A stretch of DNA of 64,000 nt from Motacilla alba alba (taxonomy: Eukaryota > Chordata > Aves > Passeriformes > Motacillidae): the NCBI RefSeq assembly GCF_015832195.1, contig NC_052018.1:64913666-64977665 (forward strand), in the 5' to 3' direction. Every line of letters starts with the position of its first letter. Position 1 is the stretch's first letter. A program made the position numbers and the translations under genes. Below the pieces are notes generated by a model that saw only the letters and a list, made by a program, of their open reading frames with translations, was not told the origin of the DNA and searched no databases. Of the stretch, positions 13,015 through 26,824 are shown in pieces.

Positions 13015-16012
13015 AAACCAGTTGTTTCTCAACCTGGGTTGGGAACCTCCTCATTTGAAATAAAAAATTTACATAAATCTCTTGCATTTACTGTGAAAGC
13101 AAATCTCTCACTAATAAGATGATGCAACATATTTCACCTTCAGTTTTATCAAAGTATTGCTGTTTATTAATTTTAAGGCAAATAGAGCATAATTTTTCAC
13201 AACACCAAGCACAGTAGACAGATTAATATGTTCAAAACACAACTCTTAGTAACTCATAATAAATGTCTTTTTGATTGCTGGTTTCATTGTTGGGAATGTC
13301 TTGTTCATCTCAAGTTGAAAATTGCTTAAATTATTAGATCCTCAAAATAAAAAATAAACCCAGAGTGTAGAGACTTGGCAAGGAGTAAGCCTCTGGAAGC
13401 AAGGTATTTATAGTCAGGACTGGGCAATGTTAGTAATATATGATGATAACCATCCCATCTATACATTTTGGAATGTGATTTGAGAGCTTGAAAGAGAGCT
13501 GCTGATTTTGGAAAGCAAACATTTAAGGAGTACAGCAAAAAGATGTTATCTCTTTAGGCTGTAATATTTCTTCCCACCTCCTCAGCACTATGCAGACTAA
13601 GAAACCTTGAAACCAACAAAAAACCAAAATCTACTTGACTAAAAATCAGGTGAACCTGGACACTTTTTAAGTAAGCTTTCAAAGCAGGGATTTCTTTTGT
13701 TGTTGTTTTTAAGTAGCATGTATTGTTTGCTCTCTTTTTTTTCTTTTTGCATTTTGAGCTTCTGTATTTCCCGTTGTATTTGCTGTTCCCCATAAATGTT
13801 TGAAAGTATTTATTTTTATGATGTTTGAAGTACCTAATTTTAGATTAGAGCTGAAGTGTTCCCATACTTGATTGCAGGGAAGGAGGCTTTAAGAAAAGCA
13901 CTGTGCAAGCTGCTGGGACCGTAGTTGTAATTGAGAGCACAGGATGTGTGTAGACTGTGTCAATGACGAATAGCTCACGTCTCTCAGAATAGCTGTTGTG
14001 AAGCACAGATGATCTGCTATCTACATACAGCTGTGTATTGCAGCCCGTTTGTGGAAAAGCCTTCAGTATGAAATGCAAGCATTTGAAAACCATAACTGTC
14101 TGTTCCCTTTTCTCTATATTTTTCAGCCTTTTGTAACTTAACAAAAAGCTCCCCTTGGCTAAGGCGTTCTCCTACAGTGTTTGTACTCACCCAATGGGGG
14201 CTTGTTCACAGCCTCGTGGTGCTATTGTTACATCAACTCTCGTGGCTATTTGTGATATTCACCTCTGGTGAACAAAGACACCTGGTTTTGAACAGGATTA
14301 ATGGGATATATTTTTAACAGGCAGAGAAAGAGAAGTGCAGTCTCTCCAGTGGATTCTTCACTTTAAGCTCCAAATGTAGTCTACAGGTTCTGCCAGTAGA
14401 TTTAAGAACTTAGACTTAGGTATTTCAAGTGCTAAGACTATTGGCAGCAGTCGTTCATACTTGGCACCTCAAAAGGATCAAGCCTGAAGGGTAAGGAAAT
14501 CTTATTGTTGGTGCCAGCAAAAAGTCAGCATTTGAGGAACAGGTTGGGGCAGAGATTCCCATACCAATGCGTGCATGAATCTGTGACTGCCTGTAGCTTT
14601 CATGACACCTTGTCACACTCAAACAGGTAGGAAATTATTTGCAAACCTTGAAAAAAATGTCAAAGACAATTAAAGAAATTAATTCTCAATTACATTTGCA
14701 ATTACAGCAAGTTGTCAGGCAATTTTTATTAGTAAGAGATGAATACACAACAGAAAACACTATCAGAAAAAAAAATCTAATTTCTTTTAGTTAAAGGACC
14801 ATGAACATTAGTCAGTGTAATCCCATGACAGCTTTTCTCTCTCCCATTCATTAAGTTCCTTGTGTGAAGATGAGCTGCAGATTATTCTCCTATAAAATAT
14901 GTTTATTCTATCTCATATAGGTAATAAATGCTCCACAATCTTTTCCATACCATGTCTGACTGCTGAATTTATCAGTGTGAAAAGAGCTGCTGTGAGTGAC
15001 TCAGCTGCAGAACAGATTTGTCTTGTCATTGGAGAACAGACTTGTATAGCTGCTGAGTCACAAACTGGCTTGCATAACTGGAAGGGTAAAACAGGCTTGT
15101 CCAGTGACTCCGTTTGTAATTTGATCCTCCTCTCATTCCCAAAAGCACATGCACCTGTGTTTTGAAACTGCTGGGATCGTTAATTACAGTTTGAATAATT
15201 TCAGTGGTACCCATGGAATGTTTCCTTCCAATACACTCTGCTGTTCAGTTCTTCTCCCATAATCCCTGGGATGAGGCCAAATGCTTCTTCCTTCACACAG
15301 GGGGGAAAAATTATTTGTGTTTTCCTTCACTACTAAAACCTGTCACCATTATGATCCTAACAGATCTCCTGGCTCAAATCAAAAAGCCAGCACCTGTACT
15401 TTTCACCTGTTTTAGGGGACTATTGTAAGTCCATTTAAAAGACTATTTTCAATAGTAAATTAGGTTTAGGAAAAAAGGTCAATCTTTCATGTGTGTGTAG
15501 AATTCCAAAATGTTGGCAGAGAAATCATAAGCCAAAATCTTCCTACATGTGTACGTACCTTATTTTGACTTGCTATTTGTGGAAAAAGAAAATGGCCTTT
15601 TAGCTAAGAATATTTTATGCTCAGGAGGAATTAGAAAAAATCTTTGCATTGAGAGTTGTTTGTCTGATTTAAGAAAAAGCTAGCCTTGAATCTAGACAGA
15701 AAAGAAAACAAAACATTGAGGGCAGTCATCTACTTTGTTTTTGTCTTTGTTTCCTTTATAAAGCATATTAGAAAGTGCCGTAGCCTTTCTTCTGAGAACT
15801 GTATAGTATCCTACAAGCACTAACTCTAGATGGCCATACTAAGAAAGGTAAATACTGTCCTAATCAAATAGATGAGGATGTTGACACAGACAATGAAATC
15901 TCAGGCCAGAAGCCCCACGCTGACCTGGTGTCAGAGCAGGCTCCTTAGTGGTACTGCACTGTGCCCATCACCCAGCTCTGCTTCAGCTCTCCATGAAGGT
16001 TTTCCACTGACT

Positions 16013-16058
16013 CAGCTCAGCACAGCACACAGCACAGCACACAGCACAGCACAGCACA
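16013..16058 (+). repeat. CACAG/CACACAG short tandem repeat
   Basis: Alternating CAGCACAG and CACACAG units make an uninterrupted repeat of about 45 bases. A long minus-strand frame that reads it as repeated Cys-Ala-Val is a composition artefact. Confidence 0.85.
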
Positions 16059-16368
16059 TCACCTCTAGGTGAGACTTGTTTATGACTGTATTGGTTTGAT
16101 TTAGGTAAATGAGCCCTTTGGAAAATTTTATTGTCAGTTAGGTTTCTGTTTCCTCCTACGGACTCAAATAGAGTCTGAACTGAGCCCACACTCACACTGA
16201 CACATTTCTCACCCTTCTCACACGGTGCTGAGGAGCTCCTCTGAAAGCTGCATTTTGATTTGCATGCAGACACAGTCATATAATTAAATACAACAAGCTC
16301 TACCCTCTTTGTAGCAAAGCTGAAAATTTCCACTTTTTTACCCAAATCAAAACAAAATTCTGTTTGTC

Positions 16369-16394
16369 CAGATGAGCTGGACAGATGAGCTGGA
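16369..16394 (+). repeat. Perfect 13-bp tandem duplication
   Basis: CAGATGAGCTGGA occurs twice back to back (16369-16381 and 16382-16394) with no mismatch, which suggests a recent slippage event. Confidence 0.9.
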
Positions 16395-17092
16395 AGGAAG
16401 TGGGGATGAATCGGAATACACTTTTAAATTGCTTTGACCAATATGTTCCATACAAACAACTTGTGCATTGACCCTGATGATACCTTTTCACCTGTTTGAA
16501 TGCTTGAATGCAACCTTCATCTCAGAAATCCTACAACTGTTGGTTATTAGGGAGCTGTCTGAAGATACAGGTCACCTTCAACCTCTATTTTAGTTTTCTC
16601 CTGAACAGTATTAATGGCTTGTAAATGAAATAGCCTTTGGGTTTAGACAGACCTTTGGCAGTAGGTAGGTTTTTTCCAAAAAAAGTACTCTTATAAAGGT
16701 ACACTAGCACAAAACATTTCTTACAGATGTGTGGTACTATTGGGTTTGAATTACTCTGCCTGTATCTGGGTGTGAACCCCTGCTCCCCCAAAGTTTGGGG
16801 CATCAGAGTTGGGATTCTTGGATCAGCTCATTAGGAAGACGAGACGTTAACAAGTCTGGTTGTGATTTGCAGTTGTGTAAATATCTGAGTTCTGGGGGCT
16901 TGTTCTTGCTTGTCTCTAGGAACTGGGAAGCATTTTATTTAAAAAAAAAAAAAAGTTTTAACTGCCAAATGCAGCTGCCAGAGCATTTATATAATTAATT
17001 TCATTTTGCTTTCAGGTACTTGTCTTAAGGGCATTGGCTAGAGGACACATTTGGTCTATTCACTTACCTGGATACATAATCCTTATCATGGA

Positions 17093-17385
17093 TTCATAGA
17101 ATGGTTTGGGTTGGAAGGGACCTTAAAGATCATTCAGTTCTAACCCATCAGCCATGGGAAGGGACAGCTTTCACTGCACCAGGTTGCTCAAAGCCCCATC
17201 CAACTGGATCCAACCCATCCAACAGTTCCAGGGATGGGACCTCCACAACTTCTCTGGGCAACCTGCTCCAGTGCCCCACCACCCTCACAGCAAAAGATTT
17301 CTTCTTAGTATCTAATCTAAACCTATGCTCTTTCAGATTAAAGCCATTTCCTCTTTCCTATCACTATGTATCCTTATAAAATTGA
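17093..17385 (-). mobile_element. CR1 LINE, 3' end
   Basis: The plus strand carries TCATAGAATGGTTTGGGTTG, GAAGGGACCTTAAAGATCAT, the GGACAGCTTTCACTGCACC region, CTGGGCAACCTGCTCCAGTG and CTTTCAGATTAAAGCCATTTC. It is a minus-strand CR1 3' end with only moderate decay. A short duplicated ATCCAACCCATCCAAC stretch sits inside it. Confidence 0.92.
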
Positions 17386-18747
17386 TTCTCCTCTATACCA
17401 GAAACAAAACAACCCACTGTCTATCCTCCATGTTATGCTTCCTGTAGTTTATAATATTGGGCCTGTCTCATTTGATGCCATGTTCAAACTTCCACTGACT
17501 TCACTGAAAGCAGAATTTGGCAATTAATTTTAACTGGTTTAACTCATTAAATATCACACAGTTTTTTCCACATTATCTGAATAACATTCACACATAAAGA
17601 ATTCTTGAAGGGAGAGAATTATTTAAGTAGAAAGATGGCTGTACAGAGACAAGCCTTTAGAGAAACAAAATATCTGTAAGAAAAAAGCAGAGACATGAAA
17701 AGACATGTAATCTTTTCATGAAAAGAGAGAACTAGCACTCAGGGGATTTGGATGCAACTTCTAGTTAGATCAAGACTTGCTGTACACCTCTAGGCATTTT
17801 GACACTTTCTGTGATTTCTTTCCCATCTATAATACATGGGTAGCAATACACACAGCAGTATTTTACAGTAATTGCTTGCAAATTGGTTTAGAGAGCCTGA
17901 AGTGGAGCATACTTTATAAATGTAATGCAATATTATTATTGTTGTCACATAAAAACCTAGCTTAGTCCATCAATTTAATTGTCACCAAAGCTGCATGGAT
18001 GTCAAGGCTTCTAATGTTACTTGGAAAATCATCTTTCAAGTCTGATGTTGTCCTTCAGCAACTGGCACACCTATCTCCTTTCATCTTCACGGAATAAGAT
18101 TCTGAAAATTGCCATGTAGTAGAGGTTTGAAGACTGATGGGCATATTACTGGGTGTGTAAGAGAATTTGGAGTGTGCTTTTCAGTGTCTAATCAATCCCT
18201 CTTACCACTTGAAATGTGGTACACATTGACACTGTGACACTGCCTGCTGCAGTTCTTTGACCAATCACTGAAAGCCCAGATACACCTCGGCACCTACTAA
18301 TCCCATAAGAGTTTGGCAGTGCTCCCTGACAGGCCACCAGCTGGGGCCAGGAGAGCGTGTTTTATGTCTTGCACTGACAGCGTGGGGAGATTGCTCTGCC
18401 CAGACACCTGAACAAAGACAGAGTTGTTTTCAAAGCAAGCTGCAAATGCTGTGACTGCAGATACATATCATTGGAAATAACACATGTTGGGAAAATAAGT
18501 GCAGTGGATCAGTAGCCAAGAAATGTAGGTGTGTTGCTGTGAGAGCATTGCCTCTGAAGAGCTGGCTTTGCTGGAGCAGCCAATGAGCCTACCTGAGACA
18601 CTGTTCATGCACTAACAGGCACCACACGGGCAGCCTGGCTGTTCCTGCACTGAGGTGTGCAGGATGTGGGATTTAAGGGCTTCCTATTTAGAGGGATCTT
18701 TCAGCACCAAGATCTGGCCTCTACAGCTGTGGATTTTGGACCACATT

Positions 18748-19165
18748 AGAATCACAGGGTAGGGAGACATCAGCCAGTTATTTTGTCTAATCTCTTGCTC
18801 CAATCTCTCAGAGTCAACATTGATCTCAGTGCTTTGGCCAGATGGATCTTGAAAATCTCCAAGAACAGAGATTCCACAATTTCTTAAGGCAATCTCCTGT
18901 TCCGGTGCTTCACTGCTCTCATAACGTGGATCTTTCCTTTACTTCCTATTGGAACTTCATCCCAATTTATGAGCACTATTTCTCATTCTCCTGCCATACA
19001 CTTGGGTTGTATCAGTAATCTCTTCAGTACATTAAGGCTGCTGTTAGATCCTCTAAATCTTTTCTTTTTTGGGCTAAACAAACCCAGTTCCTTCAGCCTC
19101 TCCCTACAGGTCACACACTCCAAACCTCTGACCATCTTGGTGACTCTTTGCTGGACTCTTCATAC
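18748..19165 (-). mobile_element. Old CR1 LINE fragment
   Basis: Diverged but still shows the CR1 order on the plus strand: AGAATCACAGGGTAGG, GATTCCACAATTTCTTAAG, TTCCGGTGCTTCACTGCTC, CTGTTAGATCC, TTCAGCCTCTCCCTACAGG, CTCTGACCATCTTGGTGACTC and TTTGCTGGACTCTTC. Orientation is minus. It is older than the copy at 17.1 kb judging by its decay. Confidence 0.8.
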
Positions 19166-20875
19166 TGGGAATCCAGATCTGCTGAGTTTCTTACAAAAAT
19201 CAAGGAAAGGGAGCAAGACTCTTCCTATAATGTCTTTTCAGGCCATGCATTTCTATAGCGGTAGGAAGAGTCACTGTCTGCTTGCTCTTTCCCAAGAGGA
19301 AGGAAAGCATAAGGCAGCAGAGAGAACATTACTCAGGTTTCCAAAGCTCACATCCATACATTCTCACTGACCAGAGCAGCCCCACAGATTGGCTGTGATT
19401 TTGAATTGCAAAAGTAGTTATGTTCTTCTCTGTGAACCACAAGGGGCTAAATCCTATGTGGAGAATCCATTCAGAGGGAGACAGAGGAATGGCACCATAT
19501 GGGTAACAGAATAATCTTAAGAAAACTGTGTATTCCAAGATGGGTGGAGATGGAAATTTAGGGAACCTGCTATCCTAGTGTGTCTTGTGCCCACCCCTCC
19601 TCCATGTTTCCTACAGGGTTAAAAGGACTGCAGGGCATCAATTGAATGGGTGACCTGATCCCTCTGAGGAATAAAGGGGGAGAAAAAGTCCCTAAGGAAG
19701 GATTATCTTAGATGAAATTAATTTAACTGCCACTAAAGCTGCAGACATGGCAAGATTTCAGGCATAAGTTGGAAAATTTTCTTGCCATGTCACAAAATAG
19801 AAACTTTTTTTGTCAAATATGGATGTGTCTATCTCCTGTCATCTTCAGGTGGTGATCATGTGAAAATTTGATATGCAGGTATTCAGTGATATTTGGAATG
19901 AAGTAAAGACTCACTTCTCTAGATGTATTCTAGATGTAGTACTGAATATTGGTGAACTTTAATTTTGCTGTTGTATATTAATCACAATTTTAAAATTATT
20001 TTATACTAAATATTACACTACTTTTCCTTCAGTATATTAATTTTGTTTATCTGTTATTGGATTCTATTGTTATTTATCCTTCATTTTAAATTCACCCCAA
20101 ATTTGTACTCACAGCAATTGTATATGCTGTAGTTAACATTAAATATAGATAGTATTTAAAATTATTATTTATGTAGGATCTTCCCTTGCACAATTAAATG
20201 TGAGTTGGGTTTTCTTTCATTTATCATGTTGTAAAAATTTATTCTGTAAGATGGAAACTGTGTTTAACATCCTTGTAACATACAAATGTAACACTACCAG
20301 TGTTGCCTACCAGGTTTGCAGTGAAACCAGGGGTTCTAAGCCATGCAGTGTAAGAAGTGTGGAGCATTGTTTTCTGTGCTTGTTCCCTGCCTGTGTGATG
20401 TTTCTGGCGGGAACTGCCTGCTACCTTGGCCAAGAAGCAAAGTTTCTATAGTTAGGCATGGTACGAAGGCATAGTAGATGATGGATATATCCAGAATTTT
20501 CTTCCAGTAAAAAAAAAAAAAATTTAAAAAGTGTGAATTAACTTCTCAGAATTAAAAAAAACAGTACCAGATTTTCCTTGCAATATTTTTAGTATGATTA
20601 TTTATATATTTTCTGTAATCTGTCAAAAATCATACTATATCATTGCAACTGTTTATTATCTTAATAAAAAAATACCCACTTCCAATATTTGGCTTGAATT
20701 TTGGAGAATTTTGATTTACCCCCCTGAAGATGTAGTCTTCTGTTTTAGTGTATTTTAATAATTGTGTTTCTACAAATATATAAAATGTATATAGAACATA
20801 GAATATATAAATGTTCTATAAATACCTTTGACGTGTGTCAATAAGATTTAGAAAATCAGGCTAAAATAAGTTATG

Positions 20876-20895
20876 TATGTATATATTTGCATATG

Positions 20896-20937
<42 letters not shown>

Positions 20938-20966
20938 TATGTGTGTGTGTGTATATGTATATATAA
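20876..20966 (+). repeat. TA/CA/TG compound microsatellite
   Basis: A (TA)n core is interrupted by ACACACA and then a GTGTGTGTGT block, so the tract can fold back on itself. Minus-strand frame 20861-21064 translates it as Ile-Tyr-Ile-Tyr and is not a gene. Confidence 0.9.
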
Positions 20967-23900
20967 ATCTGTAAACCCCATTTACAGACCAGATAATTCT
21001 CTACATTGACAAACTGGGAGAGGCTGTGTGCTCTGGTTTTTTGTTCATCTGTTGGGACTTCCACAGCACTTTGCTTACTCAGTTATGGACTTGACAAATG
21101 CAAAGGCCAGAATCTCATGTTTTCAGAGATCCAGAAGTTAAAGGATGTTTGACAGGGCCCAGCTGCATCCTAATGGACGCACATTAAATTGACTGGAAGC
21201 TAATAGCTGCTGCTCACAGAGCCCCTCTCCCATCTGTTGCTGCCTCTGAGCACAGGGTCAGTTGAGGAGAGCTGGAAGCACCTGGGACTCACACGGGTGC
21301 TCAGAAGATCTGGGCAGGTTTGATCTTTCTGTGAGTAACCACCAAAGCAGCTGCATCCATCAACAACTGGCAGCTATAAAAGCAGTGCAGGTACTCAGCT
21401 GCCCCTCTGCCTAACTCACTCCTCTCATACCAAGATTCTCCCTGGCTGGGGTAAATGGGAGGAGACGCGTGGGCTCCCATGGTGTTGCTGTGCAGCTGCT
21501 CAGTGCCCCCAGTGCTTCCTGTCCTTGCGTTTCTTAACTACGAGGCTTGAAGTGCAACCAGGAGCAGCTGCCTCTTAGAATCCTGGGATACTTGCCACAG
21601 CCATCAGACAGGTTTCAAAGATAAAATATAAGCCTTCACTTTTCTCAGATAAGTTTTGCAAGGTGTTTGACAAATACCCTTCTACTTTGACAAGTACCAT
21701 TAATTTTTCGGGCTTTTTTTAAAACATCAGCAGTGACTTGGTTCATTCCAAGGAAATCTTATCATGCTGTGTCACGTACAATTTGCTTAGATACCACGTG
21801 CCTTGCCATTCAAAGAGGATTCCAGGCATCAATTGGTCATTACTGGGCTGTGAAATGAATTGCTCTCTGGCTGTGTATTCTCAGTTAAAAAAATCCCAAA
21901 TAATTCTTCCCTCACCTTCAACTAAACAAAAAGCTTTTCTTTTTCTTCTCAGATCTGCAGCATGTCACTACCATGCTACCCTTGGGAAGGTCTACCACAA
22001 GACATTTAGATCTAGCCACAAAGCCACCTGAAAGGTTTCCACATGTGCAGCATGCCTTCAGAAGCAGGTAGTCTGCATGGTACAGGAACTCCCAGTGCAC
22101 TTTGGGCAGGCTCCCCACCACTTTCTGGATGTTATATTGCTTGTTGAAAAGCACTGGCAGCATGAATAAGGTGATCCATCTACACGGCTGTATAAATTTT
22201 ATGTTCACACAATTCTAGGATAGAATTGTTTTATTTCATCAAAACTTGATGAGTTTTAGAAAGCAACACCTTTTCTATGAATGACTAATATGAAAAGGAT
22301 GCTCAAAAAAAGCTATGGAAATGTCCTCATTTTGCAATAACTCTCTTTGTGAAGGTCTATTTACTGTTTGCTTCACCCTTCTAAGCCATCTCAGGCTTTT
22401 AACCTCTGGGGAAAAAACAAACCCAACCCTCTTTATTACTGCCCAGGTACTTCTGCCTTTATACCTAATATACAACCTAGCCATTTCCTGCTCAGAGAGT
22501 ACTGATGAGTGAAAAATAGAGCATGTATTTTTTGTCAATATCAACTTGCCCTATAATCTGCTGTTACTGGGACTAAACCCAAATCTGAGTGCCTGCTATG
22601 TGCCTTCCTCCCCTTTTATCCCTCTTGAATCACATAAAGATGTGCTTGTCTCTGGTGTGACAGGTTGCAAAGTGCTCCCTGTACTGCAGAAGTTAACTGA
22701 TCTCAGTCTTTGAGCATGTAAATGTGCAGAAAAAAATACCTCACTCCTGTCTGATAACAGGAGTTAGAATACACACCTTTAGTGAAGTACAGGAACAGGA
22801 TTAGATAAAACTTCTCATTAGGCCAACTGATGTGACCTATGGGCTCTGCTCTTGCATTCAAAAGCTGTGACAGCAGCAGAGAAATCCAGTGGCTTACTTG
22901 ATAATCAACCATGCCTTCAGTTCCCAGAAATCAGTACTGTTCCATTGGCTCCAGTTAACCATGCGTGTTTACATCCATCATGTGAAAGCATTTTGAATTT
23001 GTTCATTTATTGGTTACTAGCTTAATAAAACATGCTGGCACCTGCCATCATCTCTGAAGTCCCAGGGCTATTTCCTGTGCATCCAATCTGGCATTTCATA
23101 CAGCCCTAACTAGATTAAGAACTCGTGTATGGGTAATGAACTTTCAGAGCCATACATGAGTGCCAAGTTGTGGTTCAGAAGGAATTCAGGGGCAATACAC
23201 CCAAGGCTGGCTTCACATGCCTTTGGGGAATGATTGTAGAAGAATGTTAAATCCTTTCCTAAATAAGCAAGAGAGAAGGCCCTGGCACAGGGCATCCTCT
23301 GACTCCACAGCAATTACATCTGCACAACTTTCAACACTTCATCCTTTTGTAGCACTCGTCTTCCTTCCTAATGAAGGAGAGAAAAGAAAAGCAAAAAGAA
23401 AAACACCTGCAGGGCTCAGTACCTAGAGCACTATGTTATCCCTATGTAAATCCAAATATCTCCATGGGCTTCAACAAAGAATTAAGGTGGATTTAGCTAC
23501 CTGTGGAGATACTTGGCTTCTGAATTCTTTTCAGCACTCTATTCTTCATGTAGCAAGGAAGAATCTCTTTACATCAGCAACATTTATTGATGAAGTTGTT
23601 CTGTAACATCAGTAGCTTTTGTGAGAGGTTACAATGAAATATGAAAAGACAGAGCAGGAATGTTGGACCTTTCTCAAGCTGGAAGCATCACAGCTGAATA
23701 TTCAGTTTTTCTGGTAAATGAATATAGTTAAAGAAATTTCTAGCCTAATCTTTTGGTGTCTCCCTTCAACTCATCTTGGCAATTGATAAATCATGTCAGA
23801 ATGACTCTACTGATCCATGAGGTTAAAAAGAAAAAAGTTAATTGTCCAGGACCATGAATCATTACTTTGATTGAATTAATGTGAGCTAGATTACATCAAA

Positions 23901-26742
23901 TCTGATTCCAGCTTAGAAGAGGCTCATGTGTACTGCACATCCAGAAAAGTGTACGTGAATTTTATGTGTCTGAGAAGTGGCTCTAGGATACACAACTGAA
24001 CTGGTAGCAATTTGCTCTGGTTTTAGCTAAACATTTCACAAGTGTCTATTATTATAGATTGACACTACTACAACTTCATACTGAAACTAGTACCGATGTT
24101 ATGGGTACAAACTGCTTTTGTAGAGATGGGTAAGCTCCAGAACAACAGGGCTCTGTATGTCACCTGTATGTAAGCTGCCCAGTGAAACTGCTCTTCCCAA
24201 AAATTGACATTATCCAGAGTTCCCTGATGCCCTGAGATGTTAGCAAGTGGTAGCAAAGAGAAATCTACATGTCCACATAATTTCTAATTTCTTGGGCTTT
24301 GGAAGAAAATTAATTTCCTGGCTGGAAATATCTTTAGAAGCATCACACACCAAAGCAGAAAGATGATGGGTCTTTCTCATGCAATGAATTGTCCTTGAAA
24401 CCAGACACATCCTCATGGTATTTTAACATACATGAGAGTCCAAGCAATTTATATATTACTTTTCACTACACATTTATGTGAATTGAAAGTAATTATGCCT
24501 GTGCTCTGTCTACCGATGAGAGATCAGGAAGCAAAACCTGGCTCATTCAAAGCAATCACTCAAGACCTAGGTCAGGATTAGAAGTTTTCAAGGAAGAAAA
24601 AAATGCAACTTCAGGAAAAAGAAAAAAGAACTGAAAGAGTGGCTTACTGTCTGCAGATGTACAGTACATTTATATTGCCCAAACTCCTTTAGAAACTTAT
24701 TGGCATCTGTGATCCCAATACTAATGAGTTCTGCCTTTATCTATGAAAATTGAGTATTTACTTTCACTGGTAAACTAGAGTTTCTCTTATAATAAGAGAT
24801 AGCAGAAAGTGAAAAAAATTACCATGTTGCTTTTGTAGCTCAATATGTAATGCTGCTCAGGACTCACAGGAGAATAAGATTACAAGACTGAAAATTCTTT
24901 ATCTCTTATTTTGGAAAATCACTTTCCTCTGTCTAATCATTTCCATTATCAATCTACACTGTTCATGTTATTTCAGAAGAGATTGAAATGAGCATAATAA
25001 CCCAAAACAAGTGTCTTTGGTACATATGATGACAGAACCATCTTTTCATATGACTCATCTGGTTTTGTTTCTTATAACACCATGCAAATGGACACCTTTT
25101 GTAAGATCTAGCAACATAATACACTCAAGCACTTCAGGATACTTGTTTGGCAATGGTGATTTTTTTAGCTACCTATTTGTGTAGCTTAATTAGCAAGATT
25201 TTTATTAGAGTTTTGCACCTTTTTTAACATTATCTCATCTAGGTGGCAGAATCTGTAGAAATAATAAATTTCTCTCACTCTCCATTCGTTTCTAAGAAGA
25301 CTAATATTTTAACAATATTGCTACCTTGCCTGCTACTCAGCTACTGAAATTTTTACTGAAATCTCTCCTAAAGCAGGGGAGGCTTGACAGTCATCTCTTT
25401 GGTCTGCCATATCCTCCACATGAATTACAGGGAAGATACCAGATGTTTCTGGATGAGCATTTTGCTCTTGACAGGATAATCAGACACATTAATCAATGCA
25501 CCCATAGCTTTGCCTCTGCTGCAACAGCAGCAGGTTAGTTTGTAATTGTTGTTCCATGCCACACAAAGCAGCCTGTACCTTTGATTACCCATGACATTAC
25601 ATTGGCACCCAGCTCTATTCCAACTCCAATTGCGTTAACAACACCAAACAACACTAAAGGCCCATTTGCTCTCTGTGGTCCAGTGGCAAGGAGAAAACTG
25701 CCTGCCCACATGTGAGGATGCTGCAGCTGGTCTCACAAAGCAGCAGCCTGGAAGAGAAAACCCACTCACAATTCATTACCTTCAGGTAGTTTTAGGGAAC
25801 TTGTGAGACCCACCCACCTAAATTTGTCTCCAGCATCAAGGCCTAAGAGAAAAATCCCAGCAAAGTGCCCAGGGCAGTCCTGGATTTTTCAAAGTAAAGG
25901 AGCCTTTCTGTCAGATATATTTTAAACTTACCTTTAACCGTAAAACCTCAAATATTTTCCTTTTAAATATTTCTTTTTCCTGACACAAAAACAGCATAGA
26001 AAATAAGGAGGGAGGAAGCTTCTTACATCTCTGCAATTGTCTCCATCATGACAGAATTTATTCTCGGTCATGCAGGGTGGGACTGATGCAATGTAAGAAA
26101 TTTTGGAGCCTTGTAACTGATGACTGCTCAGGAAAGCACCGTTGCTCTTTCAGCTACTTCTCAGCACCAACAAAAAAGTAACTTCTATATTTTAAAATTT
26201 TTAGATTCAGATTACATTCAAGCTTTATGATGAAAAGGAGAAAAAAAAGTACATGTACAAGATTTTCAAGAAAAGCAAAAGCTTCCCGTTTCAGAAAGAC
26301 CTGAACAATCTCTATAACTACTTGTGTGACTAATTAATGTGTATGATTACCGTGTACCAAACATTGTGACACCAGAGTTTTGTTAGGTTTTTTTCCCAGT
26401 TAGAATGATGGGGAAGCTGCTGGGTTTTTTTCCTCAGGCAGTCACAACGCAAAAAAGGACTCAATTTGAGCCAAACTCTGAAGCATGAAGTGAAGAGCAC
26501 ATCTTCCGTACACTAAGCAGCGGCAATTTGAATTACAGCATCAGAGACGGAAAGCCCCCGCTTGCCGGCGAGGAGGCGAGGACAAGAAAGGTCAGGGCAG
26601 ATCCACGGGGACGATGGCGAAGAGACGGGCCAGCTCACCGCGCCCACGTTTCCCGGCACCCACGGGACGGATTTTCCCCGCTCTGGGCAGCGACGCAGAC
26701 CGCGCGTCTTCCCCCGGGCCCGGGAGGGCGCGGCCCAGGAGT

Positions 26743-26814
26743 GGGCGGGGCGCCGCCATGCAAATCAGACCCTCGCAGCCAATAGGCGGGCGAGTTGGTC
26801 GGAGGGGCGGGGCG
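26743..26814 (+). promoter_or_regulatory. Probable STX11 core promoter: GC boxes, octamer, CCAAT box
   Basis: In order on the plus strand: a GC box GGGCGGGGC (26743-26751), a perfect octamer ATGCAAAT (26758-26765), a CCAAT box (26779-26783), and a second GC box GGGGCGGGGCG (26804-26814). There is no TATA box. A CCAAT box usually lies 60-100 bases before the start site, which points to initiation around 26840-26880, but CpG-island promoters often start over a broad area. The octamer could bind POU factors, of interest for a gene expressed in immune cells; this is inference. Confidence 0.6.
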
Positions 26815-26824
26815 CTCCGCGGGG

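Larger units (their letters stand above)
7441..26500. other. Intergenic region between SF3B5 and STX11
   Basis: About 19 kb between two divergently arranged genes. It holds three CR1 fragments (about 12.87, 17.09 and 18.75 kb), a poly(A) run after an AATAAA at 10.54 kb, an A/C-rich tract at 9.29 kb, a CACAG repeat at 16.02 kb and a TA/CA microsatellite at 20.88 kb. No frame resembles a known protein. A 70-codon frame at 25326-25538 is the most protein-like in composition, but no splice sites or family match support it. Confidence 0.6.

Noticed and set aside
15983..16345. 120-codon minus-strand frame ending in a Cys-Ala-Val-Cys repeat
   Set aside because: The repetitive part is the CACAG repeat; the remainder has no recognisable domain.
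20861..21064. Tyr/Ile repeat protein
   Set aside because: Pure translation of a TA/CA microsatellite.
25326..25538. 70-codon frame with a plausible protein-like composition
   Set aside because: No family resemblance, no usable splice sites and no promoter nearby; left as noncoding.
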